From positions 450,853 through 514,852 of the forward strand of contig JAMNXP010000001.1 in NCBI GenBank assembly GCA_023653095.1: 64,000 nucleotides of DNA, in the 5' to 3' direction. This DNA is from Bacteroidia bacterium. GTDB lineage: Bacteria > Bacteroidota > Bacteroidia > NS11-12g > UBA955. The notes beneath the pieces were generated by a model. That model ran no database searches, had not been told where the DNA came from, and saw only the letters and a list, made by a program, of their open reading frames with translations. Shown here piece after piece: positions 1-8,176 of this stretch (the first letter of the stretch is position 1; every line of letters starts with the position of its first letter). Position numbers and translations under genes: made by a program.

Positions 1-399
1 TACCAATTTTAAGTTCCAAGTAGCTGATAGTCCCAAGGGAATAGGAAAAATAGTTCTATGACCGTGAATGACATCATATCCCAACAACAATGGAATTCCC
101 AAACGGGTATTTTTGATGGCTTTTTCCTGAAGTTTTCTGACCGCGACTGGGGTGAAGGTATTAAACACACCTCCAACTTCACCGCGTTCAATTTTTGCTT
201 CTACATCTTTGCTTAAAACTGGGCCGGTCACATCAAATCCCACCGAAGGTAGATTCAATTGTCCAATTTTCTCATCCAAGGTCATTTTCAACATTAGACT
301 ATCAACAAATTGATTTGCTCTTGCATCAAAAGATTGTGCTTCGCCAACATTCACAAAAGACCATGCGGCAAACGCCAAAAACCCGTATTTGAAATTCAT
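1..399 (-). CDS. GH3 beta-glucosidase, N-terminal part (cut by window edge)
   Basis: Seen: an open frame on the minus strand from an ATG at 399 to the window edge (133 codons). It starts with a signal peptide ending in GEAQ, followed by LMLKMTLDEKIGQLNL and then LLLGYDVIHGHRTIFPIPLG, which is the classic start of BglX-like family 3 beta-glucosidases (substrate-pocket Asp in GYDVIHG). Known: these are periplasmic or exported exo-enzymes that release glucose from the non-reducing end of beta-glucosides. The start lies 8 bp after the stop of the GH144-type gene, so it is probably the last visible gene of the same operon. Inference: it would finish oligosaccharides made by the neighbouring endoglucanase. 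The catalytic region is outside the window, so linkage specificity cannot be judged. Confidence 0.9.
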   Translation of the reverse strand, partial: MNFKYGFLAFAAWSFVNVGEAQSFDARANQFVDSLMLKMTLDEKIGQLNLPSVGFDVTGPVLSKDVEAKIERGEVGGVFNTFTPVAVRKLQEKAIKNTRLGIPLLLGYDVIHGHRTIFPIPLGLSATWNLKLV

Positions 400-407
400 T
401 TTTATAA

Positions 408-2135
408 TTAATTTAAGTAAGGGGCCTGAAAGCCCAATTTTTTCATCCCAGATACAACCTCTGGAACCGCCGTAAAGTTTTTCCAAAGGAGTCCAGATCT
501 GTAATTTTCCATCATAACAATGATTGGACCTTGATCAATGGCCAAGAAACTATTTGCCGCCCAGCAATCGCCCACAGAGAATGCATCTACAAATCCATAC
601 TCCTTCCAAATGAGATCACCCAGTTGGTAATAAAAGAACTCTAACGCTTTAGTAGATTCATCAGGGGTATATGGAAACGAACTCAGTGCTGCAGTTGGCG
701 TTATCACTCCACGGTCATTCGTGGGTGAACTCGCCGTATAAGAATTGGGAATATCGCTAGCGGTTAGTCCCCAGCAAGAATCACTATATCCCGCTTGATT
801 CTTAGGATTATTCTTGCAATAAAGATGATTGATTTTGGAATGATTCACATTCTGCTCCCAATAATTGGCGTATTGATCTGATAGTCCGTTTGGATCTATC
901 CCCAAAAACGAATAATGTGCGAAGAAGAGAGGCCCTCCATAATCTTCTCCAAGGGGTAACTTCACCCCATAGAATGAGCGACCGTTTTTCATGCCGCCAT
1001 TTCTTGCCCATCCATTGTGATAAACATTGGCAGCCACTGGATGTGTGGGCGAACTTGCCGCTAAAACGTGGGTAATCAAGCATTCATTCCAACCCCTGAT
1101 TTGCATGTTCATGACAAATCCTTTGTTGGGACTCCAATGCCAATATAAATTGGACTCACCGTTTTTGGTGAACCAATACCAATCCACCCGATGCCAAATA
1201 GAGTCAATGGTTTCTCTGAGTTTGGTTTCTTCGGGGGACGATTGATTGAAATAATTACGTGCGGTCAACAAACCTTGAATCAGATAGGAAGTTTCTACCA
1301 AGTCTGCACCGTCATCGTTTGTTGAAAAAGCGATGGTTTTTCCTGTTGAACCGCTCAACCAATGAGGATAAGCCCCGTGAAATTGATCTGCTTTTGTCCA
1401 AAGGAAATCAGACATTTTATTCAGGTGAGATACTACCTGATTTCTAGTTAAATAGTTGCGATCAACGGCAGCAACCAATGCCATAATTCCAAAACCGGTA
1501 CCACCTGAGGTAACTAGATCACCAGAGGTATTCCTTTCGCGAGCCATTCCGCTTACAGGGTGTGCAAAATCCCAAAAGTAGCGAAGTGTTTTTCTTTGAA
1601 CTGAGTCTAACAAGTCTTCTTTTGAAATTCTAGAAAACTTAGGACTCTTATTATAAGTAGTTCTAATTTGGATGGTCAAGTGTTTATCTAAAGCAACTCC
1701 TGCCCTAGATTTAACGGTTACCGGAATAGGCAAGGTATATTTTGCAAAAAAACGCAAGGGCGACTTAGGTCTTAAGACCATGGTAGAATCGCCTTGAATG
1801 AAGGATACATTTTGTTCAACGCTGCTGACACCATTGAACATCAATTTGATGTTTTCTTTGGCAGAATTAGTGTCTAAAGGTTGTGAAAACGAGATTTTAA
1901 CTTCGGGATTAACGGAAGCATTTTTCTTTACCAAATAAATCGCTGAACCATCCCAAGTAACGCTTTGCATCTGGATGGGATATTTAGGTTCAGGTTGTTT
2001 GATAGGTTCTTTTCCGCAAGATGAGATGGCAGCTATAGAAAGCAATCCCACAGAAAAAAAGAAAACTGCCCCATTAAGAGGCAGTATTCTAAATGATTGA
2101 TTAAGCAAATTATTTACCTGCTTTTTCAAGATCAT
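408..2135 (-). CDS. GH144-type glucoamylase-domain lipoprotein (putative endo-beta-1,2-glucanase)
   Basis: Seen: a lipoprotein signal (hydrophobic stretch then AISSCGKEP), an Ig-like Big_5-type domain of about 110 residues, then a helical Glycoamylase domain with FWDFAHPVSGMARERN, TSGGTGFGIMALVAAV, DDGADLVETSYLIQGLL and ITPTAALSSFPYTP. Known: this domain (PF10091) contains the GH144 beta-1,2-glucanases of Bacteroidetes; related proteins are often called glucoamylase. The start is uncertain. The ATG at 2135 overlaps the LamG gene by 26 bp; the open frame extends to 2201; a TTG closer to the lipobox is also possible, because an intrinsic terminator lies within the first 30 codons. It sits downstream of SusC, SusD and LamG and directly upstream of GH3. 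Likely an outer-membrane or periplasmic lipoprotein cleaving glucan chains. Family call firm, substrate inferred. Confidence 0.82.
   Translation of the reverse strand: MILKKQVNNLLNQSFRILPLNGAVFFFSVGLLSIAAISSCGKEPIKQPEPKYPIQMQSVTWDGSAIYLVKKNASVNPEVKISFSQPLDTNSAKENIKLMFNGVSSVEQNVSFIQGDSTMVLRPKSPLRFFAKYTLPIPVTVKSRAGVALDKHLTIQIRTTYNKSPKFSRISKEDLLDSVQRKTLRYFWDFAHPVSGMARERNTSGDLVTSGGTGFGIMALVAAVDRNYLTRNQVVSHLNKMSDFLWTKADQFHGAYPHWLSGSTGKTIAFSTNDDGADLVETSYLIQGLLTARNYFNQSSPEETKLRETIDSIWHRVDWYWFTKNGESNLYWHWSPNKGFVMNMQIRGWNECLITHVLAASSPTHPVAANVYHNGWARNGGMKNGRSFYGVKLPLGEDYGGPLFFAHYSFLGIDPNGLSDQYANYWEQNVNHSKINHLYCKNNPKNQAGYSDSCWGLTASDIPNSYTASSPTNDRGVITPTAALSSFPYTPDESTKALEFFYYQLGDLIWKEYGFVDAFSVGDCWAANSFLAIDQGPIIVMMENYRSGLLWKNFTAVPEVVSGMKKLGFQAPYLN
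2052..2085 (-). terminator. Intrinsic terminator inside the 5' end of the GH144 gene
   Basis: On the minus strand, ACTGCC and GGCAGT form a 6-bp stem (2080-2085 with 2065-2070) with a 9-nt loop, followed by TTTCTTTTTTTCTG. It lies about 25 nt after the LamG stop codon, where a terminator would be expected, yet it is within the signal-peptide coding region of the next gene. It probably reduces read-through from susCD-LamG into the GH144 and GH3 genes. Confidence 0.6.
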
Positions 2136-2991
2136 ACAAAGATTTAACATCAGCAGCAGCCAATGCTTTATCGTAAATACGGAATTCATCCAATCCACCA
2201 TCGTAGTTTTTCATCCAACCATCAGGAGTTCCACCAGGAAGGCTTTGTTTGTAACAACCGAATACAAAACGAGTAGCGTTTTTAAATTTCAATGGTCCCA
2301 AAGGAGCACCGCCGTTTGTTGGATCATCTCCGTAGCGGTTGGTAACACCTTCTGGCATTGTCAATTCTTTACCATCTACATAAAATGCTGCTATAGAAGA
2401 AACTGCATCGTAAGAGATAGCAACATGGTGCCAGTTACCGTCACCAATTGTCAAACGGTTTTCACCACCAAGATCCATCCACTGCTCTTTCCAAGCTGGA
2501 GCATCCCATTTGTTTACATTGAATTTGATACGAACTGAATCACCAGCAGCACCAGACTCTTGCAAAACAAAAAAGTTACCAATCCAGTTAGAGTCGTTCA
2601 ACAATTGGAACCAAGACTCCGCACCATCTACGTGGTTTGTGGTTTTAATCCAAGTAGACATTGTAACTGACTGAATACCAGTTACAGCTGCACCTACATT
2701 GGTAAACAAAGCATAACCGTCGGCAGAACCCATGTATGCTTTACCTTTAGCACCATCAACAAAAGTTACATTGTTGGTAGTTCCGCTGGTAATGTTGCCT
2801 TTTGCATCTTCCACACTGTTTTCAAAAGAAAACTTTGCTACCAAGTTAGAGGCAGCAATTTGATCAGAAGTAGTGTAACCTGTGTTTCCGCCGCCATTGT
2901 CATCTGGTTCGTCTCCGCAAGATGCGAAGTTTAAGGCCAATGCGCTTACCAAAGCCATTGATCCGATTGAGAATAAATTGTGTTTTTTCAT
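2110..2991 (-). CDS. LamG/ConA-like surface glycan-binding lipoprotein
   Basis: Seen: 293 aa; lipoprotein signal with lipobox FASC near residue 25 followed by an acidic, glycine-rich linker (DEPDDNGGG) like the lipoprotein export signals of surface-exposed Bacteroidetes lipoproteins. The rest is one LamG-like jelly roll: LVAKFSFENSVEDAKGN, VTMSTWIKT, GNWHHVAISYD and a closing GGLDEFRIYDKALAAADV. No catalytic residues of ConA-fold glycosidases (for example an ExDxxE motif) are evident. Known: LamG lipoproteins directly after susD often act as surface glycan-binding proteins. It lies 21 bp after susD. Inference: holds the substrate glucan at the cell surface for the SusC/D transporter and the downstream hydrolase. 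A cryptic hydrolase is an alternative but less likely. Confidence 0.8.
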   Translation of the reverse strand: MKKHNLFSIGSMALVSALALNFASCGDEPDDNGGGNTGYTTSDQIAASNLVAKFSFENSVEDAKGNITSGTTNNVTFVDGAKGKAYMGSADGYALFTNVGAAVTGIQSVTMSTWIKTTNHVDGAESWFQLLNDSNWIGNFFVLQESGAAGDSVRIKFNVNKWDAPAWKEQWMDLGGENRLTIGDGNWHHVAISYDAVSSIAAFYVDGKELTMPEGVTNRYGDDPTNGGAPLGPLKFKNATRFVFGCYKQSLPGGTPDGWMKNYDGGLDEFRIYDKALAAADVKSLYDLEKAGK

Positions 2992-3012
2992 ATATTCAAA
3001 TTGTTAAATTGG

Positions 3013-4473
3013 TTAATATCCAGGGTTTTGAATGAGTTTACCTTCTCCTAAATCAATTTGTCTTTGAGGAATGGGAAACAATTCATGTTTACCGTCTACA
3101 AAGGGTTTTCCATGTGCTCTCATTACTTGGCCAATTCTTCCTTGTCTGCGAAGATCAAATGTTCTATCGTGCTCAAAGGCCAACTCTACTCTGCGTTCTT
3201 TCCAGATAGCTTCTCTAACCGCTGACTGGTCTGAAGATGTAAAGTCTGACAGTCCCGCTCTTTTTCTAACTATATTCAAATAATCGCAGGCCTTTGAGGA
3301 GTTTCCCAGCTCATTTTCGGCTTCAGCCGCCATCAACAATACTTCGGCATACCTGATTACTCTTAAATTTTTAGTGGTTTCATTATCGCCTTTACCCCAT
3401 GATTCGGCAATTCTACTCACATATGCCTTGTAATTGTAATATTTATTTGGGTGATTGGGATCTGTTTCCCATCCGTCCCACAAAGATTGTCCTGATGTGA
3501 TTATTGTTGCATCTTTTCTCACATCGCCGGGCTCATAGGCATTGACTAAATCCAAGCTCGGAGTATTGAAGCCCCAACCTAGTCCTCTTGCTCCAGATCG
3601 CGGAGCTTGAACCACAAAGTATCCAATGATTCCTTTTTGGGGATCCGTACCCTTGCAGTTTATTTCCCAAATTGATTCTTTCGAAAATTCGCCAATTTCT
3701 CTCCAAATATGGCTGTAATCAGCCATCAATTCATAACGTCCAGAATTAATCAAATCATCGCAATAAGCCAATGTAGACGACCAATTCTTTCTGTATAAAG
3801 CTGATTTTGCTAGAAATGCGCGTGCGGCATCGCTGGTTCCTCTACCTAAATCAACCAATTGTGTGCTTGGCAATGATAATGCCACTTGAAAATCAGACTC
3901 AATCAAATCCCAAATTTCATCAGCACTAGCTCTAACATAGGTATTGCTAATTTCTTCTTCCGTTAAAGGAACTTTATCAATCTTAGGCACACCACCAAAG
4001 CTACGGACCAAGTTGAAGTAGAAATACCCTCTCAAAAAACGAGATTCGGCAATCCATCTGTCCTTTTCGGCAGAGGGTAAATCCAATTTTCCAATATACT
4101 CAATGGCCTTATTTGCACGAGCAATTCCTTCAAAGTTGGAATTCCAGACTTCCCCAAAAGAAATAGAGGTGGGAGAGAAAAAATACCCATCCAATTGATC
4201 TTTATCAGCACCGGTATCGCCAGGATCGCTTCCTTTCTCGCTGTTATCAGATGCAATTTCAGTCATCCCCATCCAAGAGAAACTATGTGTCTCCCATGCG
4301 TAGAGCTTGTTGTATATGGCATTGACCATCTCACGTGCTGCCTGATTGGTAGTTGAAAAATAATCATTGACCGTTTGAACCCTTGGTGGCTCATCTAAAA
4401 AGTTCTTTTTACAACTCACCGAAGTCAGTGCCAAAACAGAAGCAAACGATGCGAATTTTATGGTTGATTTCAT
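3013..4473 (-). CDS. SusD/RagB-family glycan-binding lipoprotein
   Basis: Seen: 486 aa with a signal peptide and lipobox SVSCKKNFLDEPPR. SusD family marks include helical TPR-like stretches, GYFYFNLVRSFGGVPKID, AARAFLAKSALYRKNWSS, then NLRVIRYAEVLLMAAEAENEL and the C-terminal WKERRVELAFEHDRTFDLRR. Length is within the normal family range. Known: SusD caps the SusC barrel and delivers oligosaccharides into it in a pedal-bin manner at the outer membrane. The gene starts 11 bp after the SusC stop, as usual for this pair. Ligand cannot be read from sequence; the neighbouring GH144 and GH3 genes point to a beta-glucan. Confidence 0.95.
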   Translation of the reverse strand: MKSTIKFASFASVLALTSVSCKKNFLDEPPRVQTVNDYFSTTNQAAREMVNAIYNKLYAWETHSFSWMGMTEIASDNSEKGSDPGDTGADKDQLDGYFFSPTSISFGEVWNSNFEGIARANKAIEYIGKLDLPSAEKDRWIAESRFLRGYFYFNLVRSFGGVPKIDKVPLTEEEISNTYVRASADEIWDLIESDFQVALSLPSTQLVDLGRGTSDAARAFLAKSALYRKNWSSTLAYCDDLINSGRYELMADYSHIWREIGEFSKESIWEINCKGTDPQKGIIGYFVVQAPRSGARGLGWGFNTPSLDLVNAYEPGDVRKDATIITSGQSLWDGWETDPNHPNKYYNYKAYVSRIAESWGKGDNETTKNLRVIRYAEVLLMAAEAENELGNSSKACDYLNIVRKRAGLSDFTSSDQSAVREAIWKERRVELAFEHDRTFDLRRQGRIGQVMRAHGKPFVDGKHELFPIPQRQIDLGEGKLIQNPGY

Positions 4474-4484
4474 GTAGTTTTCTT

Positions 4485-7253
4485 TTAAAATTGAATTTGT
4501 AAACCGGTTAATACGGTGCGTGACGTTGGATAAATATTGAGTTCAATTCCAGCCTCTGGCGGCGCTCCCGGCAACTCAGCGGTAAATCCGCTGTAAGCTT
4601 TCAAGGTTAATAGGTTTTGACCAGTGATATAAAATCTCAATGATTTGGCTCCCCATTTGGTCTTCAATGCCTCATTGGCTGTATATCCCAAAGAGAAATT
4701 GTTCAGTCTCAAATAACTACCGCTCTCTACATAATAATCGCTGGGTTTAGGCACCCCGTTATACGCTCTTGGAACGGTATTAGATGGATTTTGCAAGGTC
4801 CAACGATTTTGAGCTACAGCATACTCTACATTGTAACTTCCGCCATATCTCACCGTCTTCTTGCCGTTGAATACCTTATTCCCGATATTACTGAAAAAGT
4901 CTATGTTTAAATCCCAATTTTTCCAAGAAAATTGGCTATTCCATCCCAAATAAACCATGGGCTGATGCGAACCCACATAGATACGATCTAAGTCGGTTAT
5001 TTGTCCGTCGCCATTTTTATCTACCAATTTAAAATCACCGGGTTGGGTTCCAAAAAGATGCGGAGCCGCGTTCACTTCGTCTTTATTCTGGAAAATCCCA
5101 TCGGTTTCATATACCCAAAACACTCCAATGGGTTGACCAGCAGCAACTCTGGTTGCAAACTCACCATTGTTCAAGCTTCCGTAGTTGGTAGGTCTTCCCA
5201 AGCCTAGATTTTCCACTCTATTTCTATTGAATGTAGCAGTTAGATTGGTGCTCCACTTCAATGCTTTGTTCTGTTTGGACCTGTACCCAACGGTCACCTC
5301 TACACCTGTATTCGAAATATCAGCAGCGTTGGTCAACATGCTATTATTGTTATCTCCAAGTCCGGCAGATAAAGGAACATTAAATAATGCGCCATTGGTT
5401 AGTTTATAATAATAATCAATGGTACCGGTTACACGTCCTCGGAAAAGTTCATAATCAACCCCAAAGTCATATTCAGAAGTTACTTCCCACTTCAAGTTGG
5501 GATCTTTAATTTCGGCGATGGTAGAACCGTTTTGAAGGTCCCCATTGCCAAAAACAGCGTTCAGTCCGGTTGAAAGTAAGGTAACAAACTCAGCGGGCTC
5601 AATTCGGTCATTTCCTACTTTACCCCAAGAAGCCCTCAATTTCAGGTAATTCAGATTTGCCGACTTCCTCAAAAACGATTCTTTGGTAAGCTCCCAACCC
5701 AATCCCAAAGAGGGGAAATTGCCCCAACGATTTTGAACGGGAAACTTCGATGAACCGTCTCTTCTCATAGATCCAGACAAAAAGAACTTATCTGCAAAGG
5801 TGTAATTGACTTTTGCTAAAAAACTCTCTCTTCTGCCATAATCAGATACAGGTCTCTGATACAATATATTTCCTTGGATGGTTGAAGTACCCGTATTGAT
5901 ATATCTATATTGAGGTGCAGATGGAACGCCATCTCGCGAAATAGCATACATCTCACCGTCGTATCTTTCTCTGGTATGTCCCGCTAAAAACTTAAACTTA
6001 TGGTCTTTATTGATGTTTTTATCATAAAACGCCAAATTATTCCATACCCAGCGATAGCCAGTATTATTACTCATGGTCAGCGTGGTTGTGTCATACCGTT
6101 GCGTAGCACTCACTCGATAACGTGTTTGGTAGATTTGGCCGTTATTATCATAAATATCCGTTCCATAGCTAGATGACAATGTCAATCCTTTTGCGAGCTT
6201 CAGTTCAGCAAAAACATTACCCATCATTCTGAAGCCAAACGATTGATCATTGGTGTAATCAAGGGTGGCAAGCGGATTGCCCACGTTATTCACGTCTGTA
6301 TAACCATAAACACCGGGTGAAATGATAGCATCATACAAGGGTGCAGCATTGTAGGCCTGCGTAAACACACTGAATGGTTTGTTGTTTGACTTGTAGTTGC
6401 TTAAATTTAGGGTATTACCCACTTTTAAAATTTTACCAATGTAATAATCGTTATTGCTTCTAATGGTTAAGCGTTCGTAATCATTTCCTTTGAGGATTCC
6501 TTCTTCTTTCAAGTAATTCACGGAAAAGAAAGAGGCATTTTTTTCACCGCCTCCAGTAATTGCGATAGAGTGATTCTGTTGCAGTCCTACTCGTGTTATT
6601 GCATCCATCCAATCGGTTTTCCCTGTAATTTGGTCTTGAGTAATTGCAAAGGTACCAGCCGCTTCATTGGAGTAATCTGTATATACATTTGGCCCCGCCA
6701 TTATTACCTTATTCGTGAGGCTTTTAAATCCAATAAAACCATCGTAACTAACCGAAGAAGTACCTCTTTTACCCGCTTTGGTGGTGATTAATATCACCCC
6801 ATTTGCAGCTCTAACTCCATAAATGGCCGTTGACGATGCATCTTTTAGTACCTCTACAGACACAATGTCTGAAGTTGCAATATTTCTGATATCATCGGTG
6901 ATGATACCATCAACCACATACAAAGGCTCTGCACCGCCTATAACGGAACCTGTTCCTCTAATTCTTACAGTTGGTGCTGAGCCAGGAGCGCCAAAATTGG
7001 TAATTTGCACACCTGCAAGTTTTCCTTGTATGGCTTGGGTAGCTGTAAGCACAGGTTGTTTCACTAAATCGGCACCCTTAACGCTACCAACAGCGCCAGT
7101 AAGTTCTTTTTTTGTGGATTTTGTGTAACCAACTACAACAACTTCATCAATTCCTTCGGCAGAAGAATCAATCTGCGTTGTTTGGGAAAATGCCTGAGCT
7201 GAGGTTAAAAATGCCGCAGCAATAAGCGATCGCTTCCAATTCATTTGCATCAT
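4485..7253 (-). CDS. SusC/RagA-family TonB-dependent transporter
   Basis: Seen: 922 aa; signal peptide ending AQAFSQ, a TonB-box-like stretch DEVVVVGY near residue 37, the plug with GVQITNFGAPGSAPTVRIRG and the SusC signature PLYVVDGII, then a large beta-barrel ending GLQIQF with terminal Phe. The usual N-terminal carboxypeptidase-regulatory-like domain between signal peptide and TonB box is absent, which makes it shorter than most SusC proteins. Known: imports oligosaccharides across the outer membrane with TonB energy, capped by SusD. First gene of the operon that runs through susD, LamG and, past a terminator, GH144 and GH3. Three ATGs lie within the first four codons; the first is used here. 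Confidence 0.95.
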   Translation of the reverse strand: MMQMNWKRSLIAAAFLTSAQAFSQTTQIDSSAEGIDEVVVVGYTKSTKKELTGAVGSVKGADLVKQPVLTATQAIQGKLAGVQITNFGAPGSAPTVRIRGTGSVIGGAEPLYVVDGIITDDIRNIATSDIVSVEVLKDASSTAIYGVRAANGVILITTKAGKRGTSSVSYDGFIGFKSLTNKVIMAGPNVYTDYSNEAAGTFAITQDQITGKTDWMDAITRVGLQQNHSIAITGGGEKNASFFSVNYLKEEGILKGNDYERLTIRSNNDYYIGKILKVGNTLNLSNYKSNNKPFSVFTQAYNAAPLYDAIISPGVYGYTDVNNVGNPLATLDYTNDQSFGFRMMGNVFAELKLAKGLTLSSSYGTDIYDNNGQIYQTRYRVSATQRYDTTTLTMSNNTGYRWVWNNLAFYDKNINKDHKFKFLAGHTRERYDGEMYAISRDGVPSAPQYRYINTGTSTIQGNILYQRPVSDYGRRESFLAKVNYTFADKFFLSGSMRRDGSSKFPVQNRWGNFPSLGLGWELTKESFLRKSANLNYLKLRASWGKVGNDRIEPAEFVTLLSTGLNAVFGNGDLQNGSTIAEIKDPNLKWEVTSEYDFGVDYELFRGRVTGTIDYYYKLTNGALFNVPLSAGLGDNNNSMLTNAADISNTGVEVTVGYRSKQNKALKWSTNLTATFNRNRVENLGLGRPTNYGSLNNGEFATRVAAGQPIGVFWVYETDGIFQNKDEVNAAPHLFGTQPGDFKLVDKNGDGQITDLDRIYVGSHQPMVYLGWNSQFSWKNWDLNIDFFSNIGNKVFNGKKTVRYGGSYNVEYAVAQNRWTLQNPSNTVPRAYNGVPKPSDYYVESGSYLRLNNFSLGYTANEALKTKWGAKSLRFYITGQNLLTLKAYSGFTAELPGAPPEAGIELNIYPTSRTVLTGLQIQF

Positions 7254-7270
7254 ATTTAAAATAACTGTAA

Positions 7271-7330
7271 CCTTGTTTTGGCTATATTGTTATTTCTGCA
7301 ATTTATATAATTGTGAGTATTACAACAAGG
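7271..7330. promoter_or_regulatory. Candidate susC control region with inverted repeats
   Basis: The 113-bp spacer between the NUDIX-like regulator and susC holds two inverted sequences: CCTTGTT (7271-7277) facing AACAAGG (7324-7330), and the imperfect dyad TTGTGAGTATTACAA (7311-7325). On the minus strand, TATAAATTG is the closest approach to a -7 box, but it is not an exact TAnnTTTG. The position directly between regulator and target suggests an operator. This is pattern evidence only. Confidence 0.25.
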
Positions 7331-7366
7331 GATTTTTGATATATAGATTGAATCTAAATATTTATT

Positions 7367-8059
7367 TTACAAATCAAAATCGTACCCTGAATTTTGGAGT
7401 TTGTAGTATTGTTCTGAATTGTACTTATAAAGTTTTGCAGGCCTATGTGTTACTGCATTTTGCTTCATTCCTGTCTCTACAATGAAGTCCATCGACAATA
7501 TTTTCTTTCTGAAATTCCGAACGTCTAATTCCCTGTCTAAGATACTCTCGTACAATCTTTGCAATTCAGTCAAGGTAAAGTATTCAGATAATAGTTCAAA
7601 TCCGATGGGCTGCTTTCTGATTCTTTGTCTTAGATTTTCTTTAGCGTATTCAATGATTTCATTGTGGTCAAACGGTAGATCTGGAATTTCATTTACCGGA
7701 AACCATTCTGCTTGCTCGGCCCAAGCTTGAGCGGAAACCATGTATCTTTCAATTCTAATGAGAGCAAAATAGGCCACTGTGAATACACGTCCGTAGGGAT
7801 GTCGGTCTACTCTACCAAAAGTTCGGATTTGATCCATAAAAATCTCTTGTAGTCCGGTAAGATTTTGCAAAACAGCATTGGCAGAAGTATTCAAATCAAC
7901 ATCCAACTGAATCAAATCACCTGGTAGCGCCCAACAATTGCGGTAAGGTTCTGCACCTCTGTAAATCAAAAGCACTTTTAAACCAGACTGATCGAATCCA
8001 AAAACCACGTTATCAACAGATACTGCAGCTTTAAAATACGATTCGATGTTGTTTGGCAT
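7367..8059 (-). CDS. NUDIX-like (NrtR/AraR-type) transcriptional regulator
   Basis: Seen: 230 aa. An N-terminal NUDIX-like domain (about residues 8-150; WALPGDLI, GRVDRHPYGRVFTVAYF) is followed by a winged-helix-like C-terminal domain (LTELQRLYESILDRELDVRNFRKKILSM, then TGMKQNAVTHRPAKLYKYN). The NUDIX box region (47-70) lacks the metal-binding Glu residues of the consensus; the REUxEE stretch is replaced by ANAVLQN, so hydrolysis is unlikely. Known: Bacteroidetes use such proteins as ligand-sensing regulators, for example AraR for arabinose and NrtR elsewhere. It is immediately upstream of susC on the same strand. Inference: it senses a sugar derived from the operon's substrate and controls the susC promoter. 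Confidence 0.85.
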   Translation of the reverse strand: MPNNIESYFKAAVSVDNVVFGFDQSGLKVLLIYRGAEPYRNCWALPGDLIQLDVDLNTSANAVLQNLTGLQEIFMDQIRTFGRVDRHPYGRVFTVAYFALIRIERYMVSAQAWAEQAEWFPVNEIPDLPFDHNEIIEYAKENLRQRIRKQPIGFELLSEYFTLTELQRLYESILDRELDVRNFRKKILSMDFIVETGMKQNAVTHRPAKLYKYNSEQYYKLQNSGYDFDL

Positions 8060-8136
8060 ATAGCGGCAAAATTTTGTTCGGCAAATATGGGTCGAAGACC
8101 ACGATTTTCAAAATAATTAGTTCATGAATTTTTACA

Positions 8137-8162
8137 TTGACCAATAATAAATTGTAATTTTG
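8137..8162 (+). promoter_or_regulatory. Candidate Bacteroidetes-type promoter for the GT2 gene
   Basis: An exact TAnnTTTG box (TAATTTTG, 8155-8162) has a TTG at 8137-8139, 15 nt upstream, which is shorter than the usual spacing of about 19-21 nt. The box ends 14 nt before the TTG start codon at 8177, implying a very short leader. Confidence 0.4.
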
Positions 8163-8176
8163 AAGGTTCATTCACC

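Noticed and set aside
6823-7128. 101-codon open frame opposite the susC plug region
   Set aside because: Low-complexity Pro/Thr/Ala translation antisense to a conserved SusC region.
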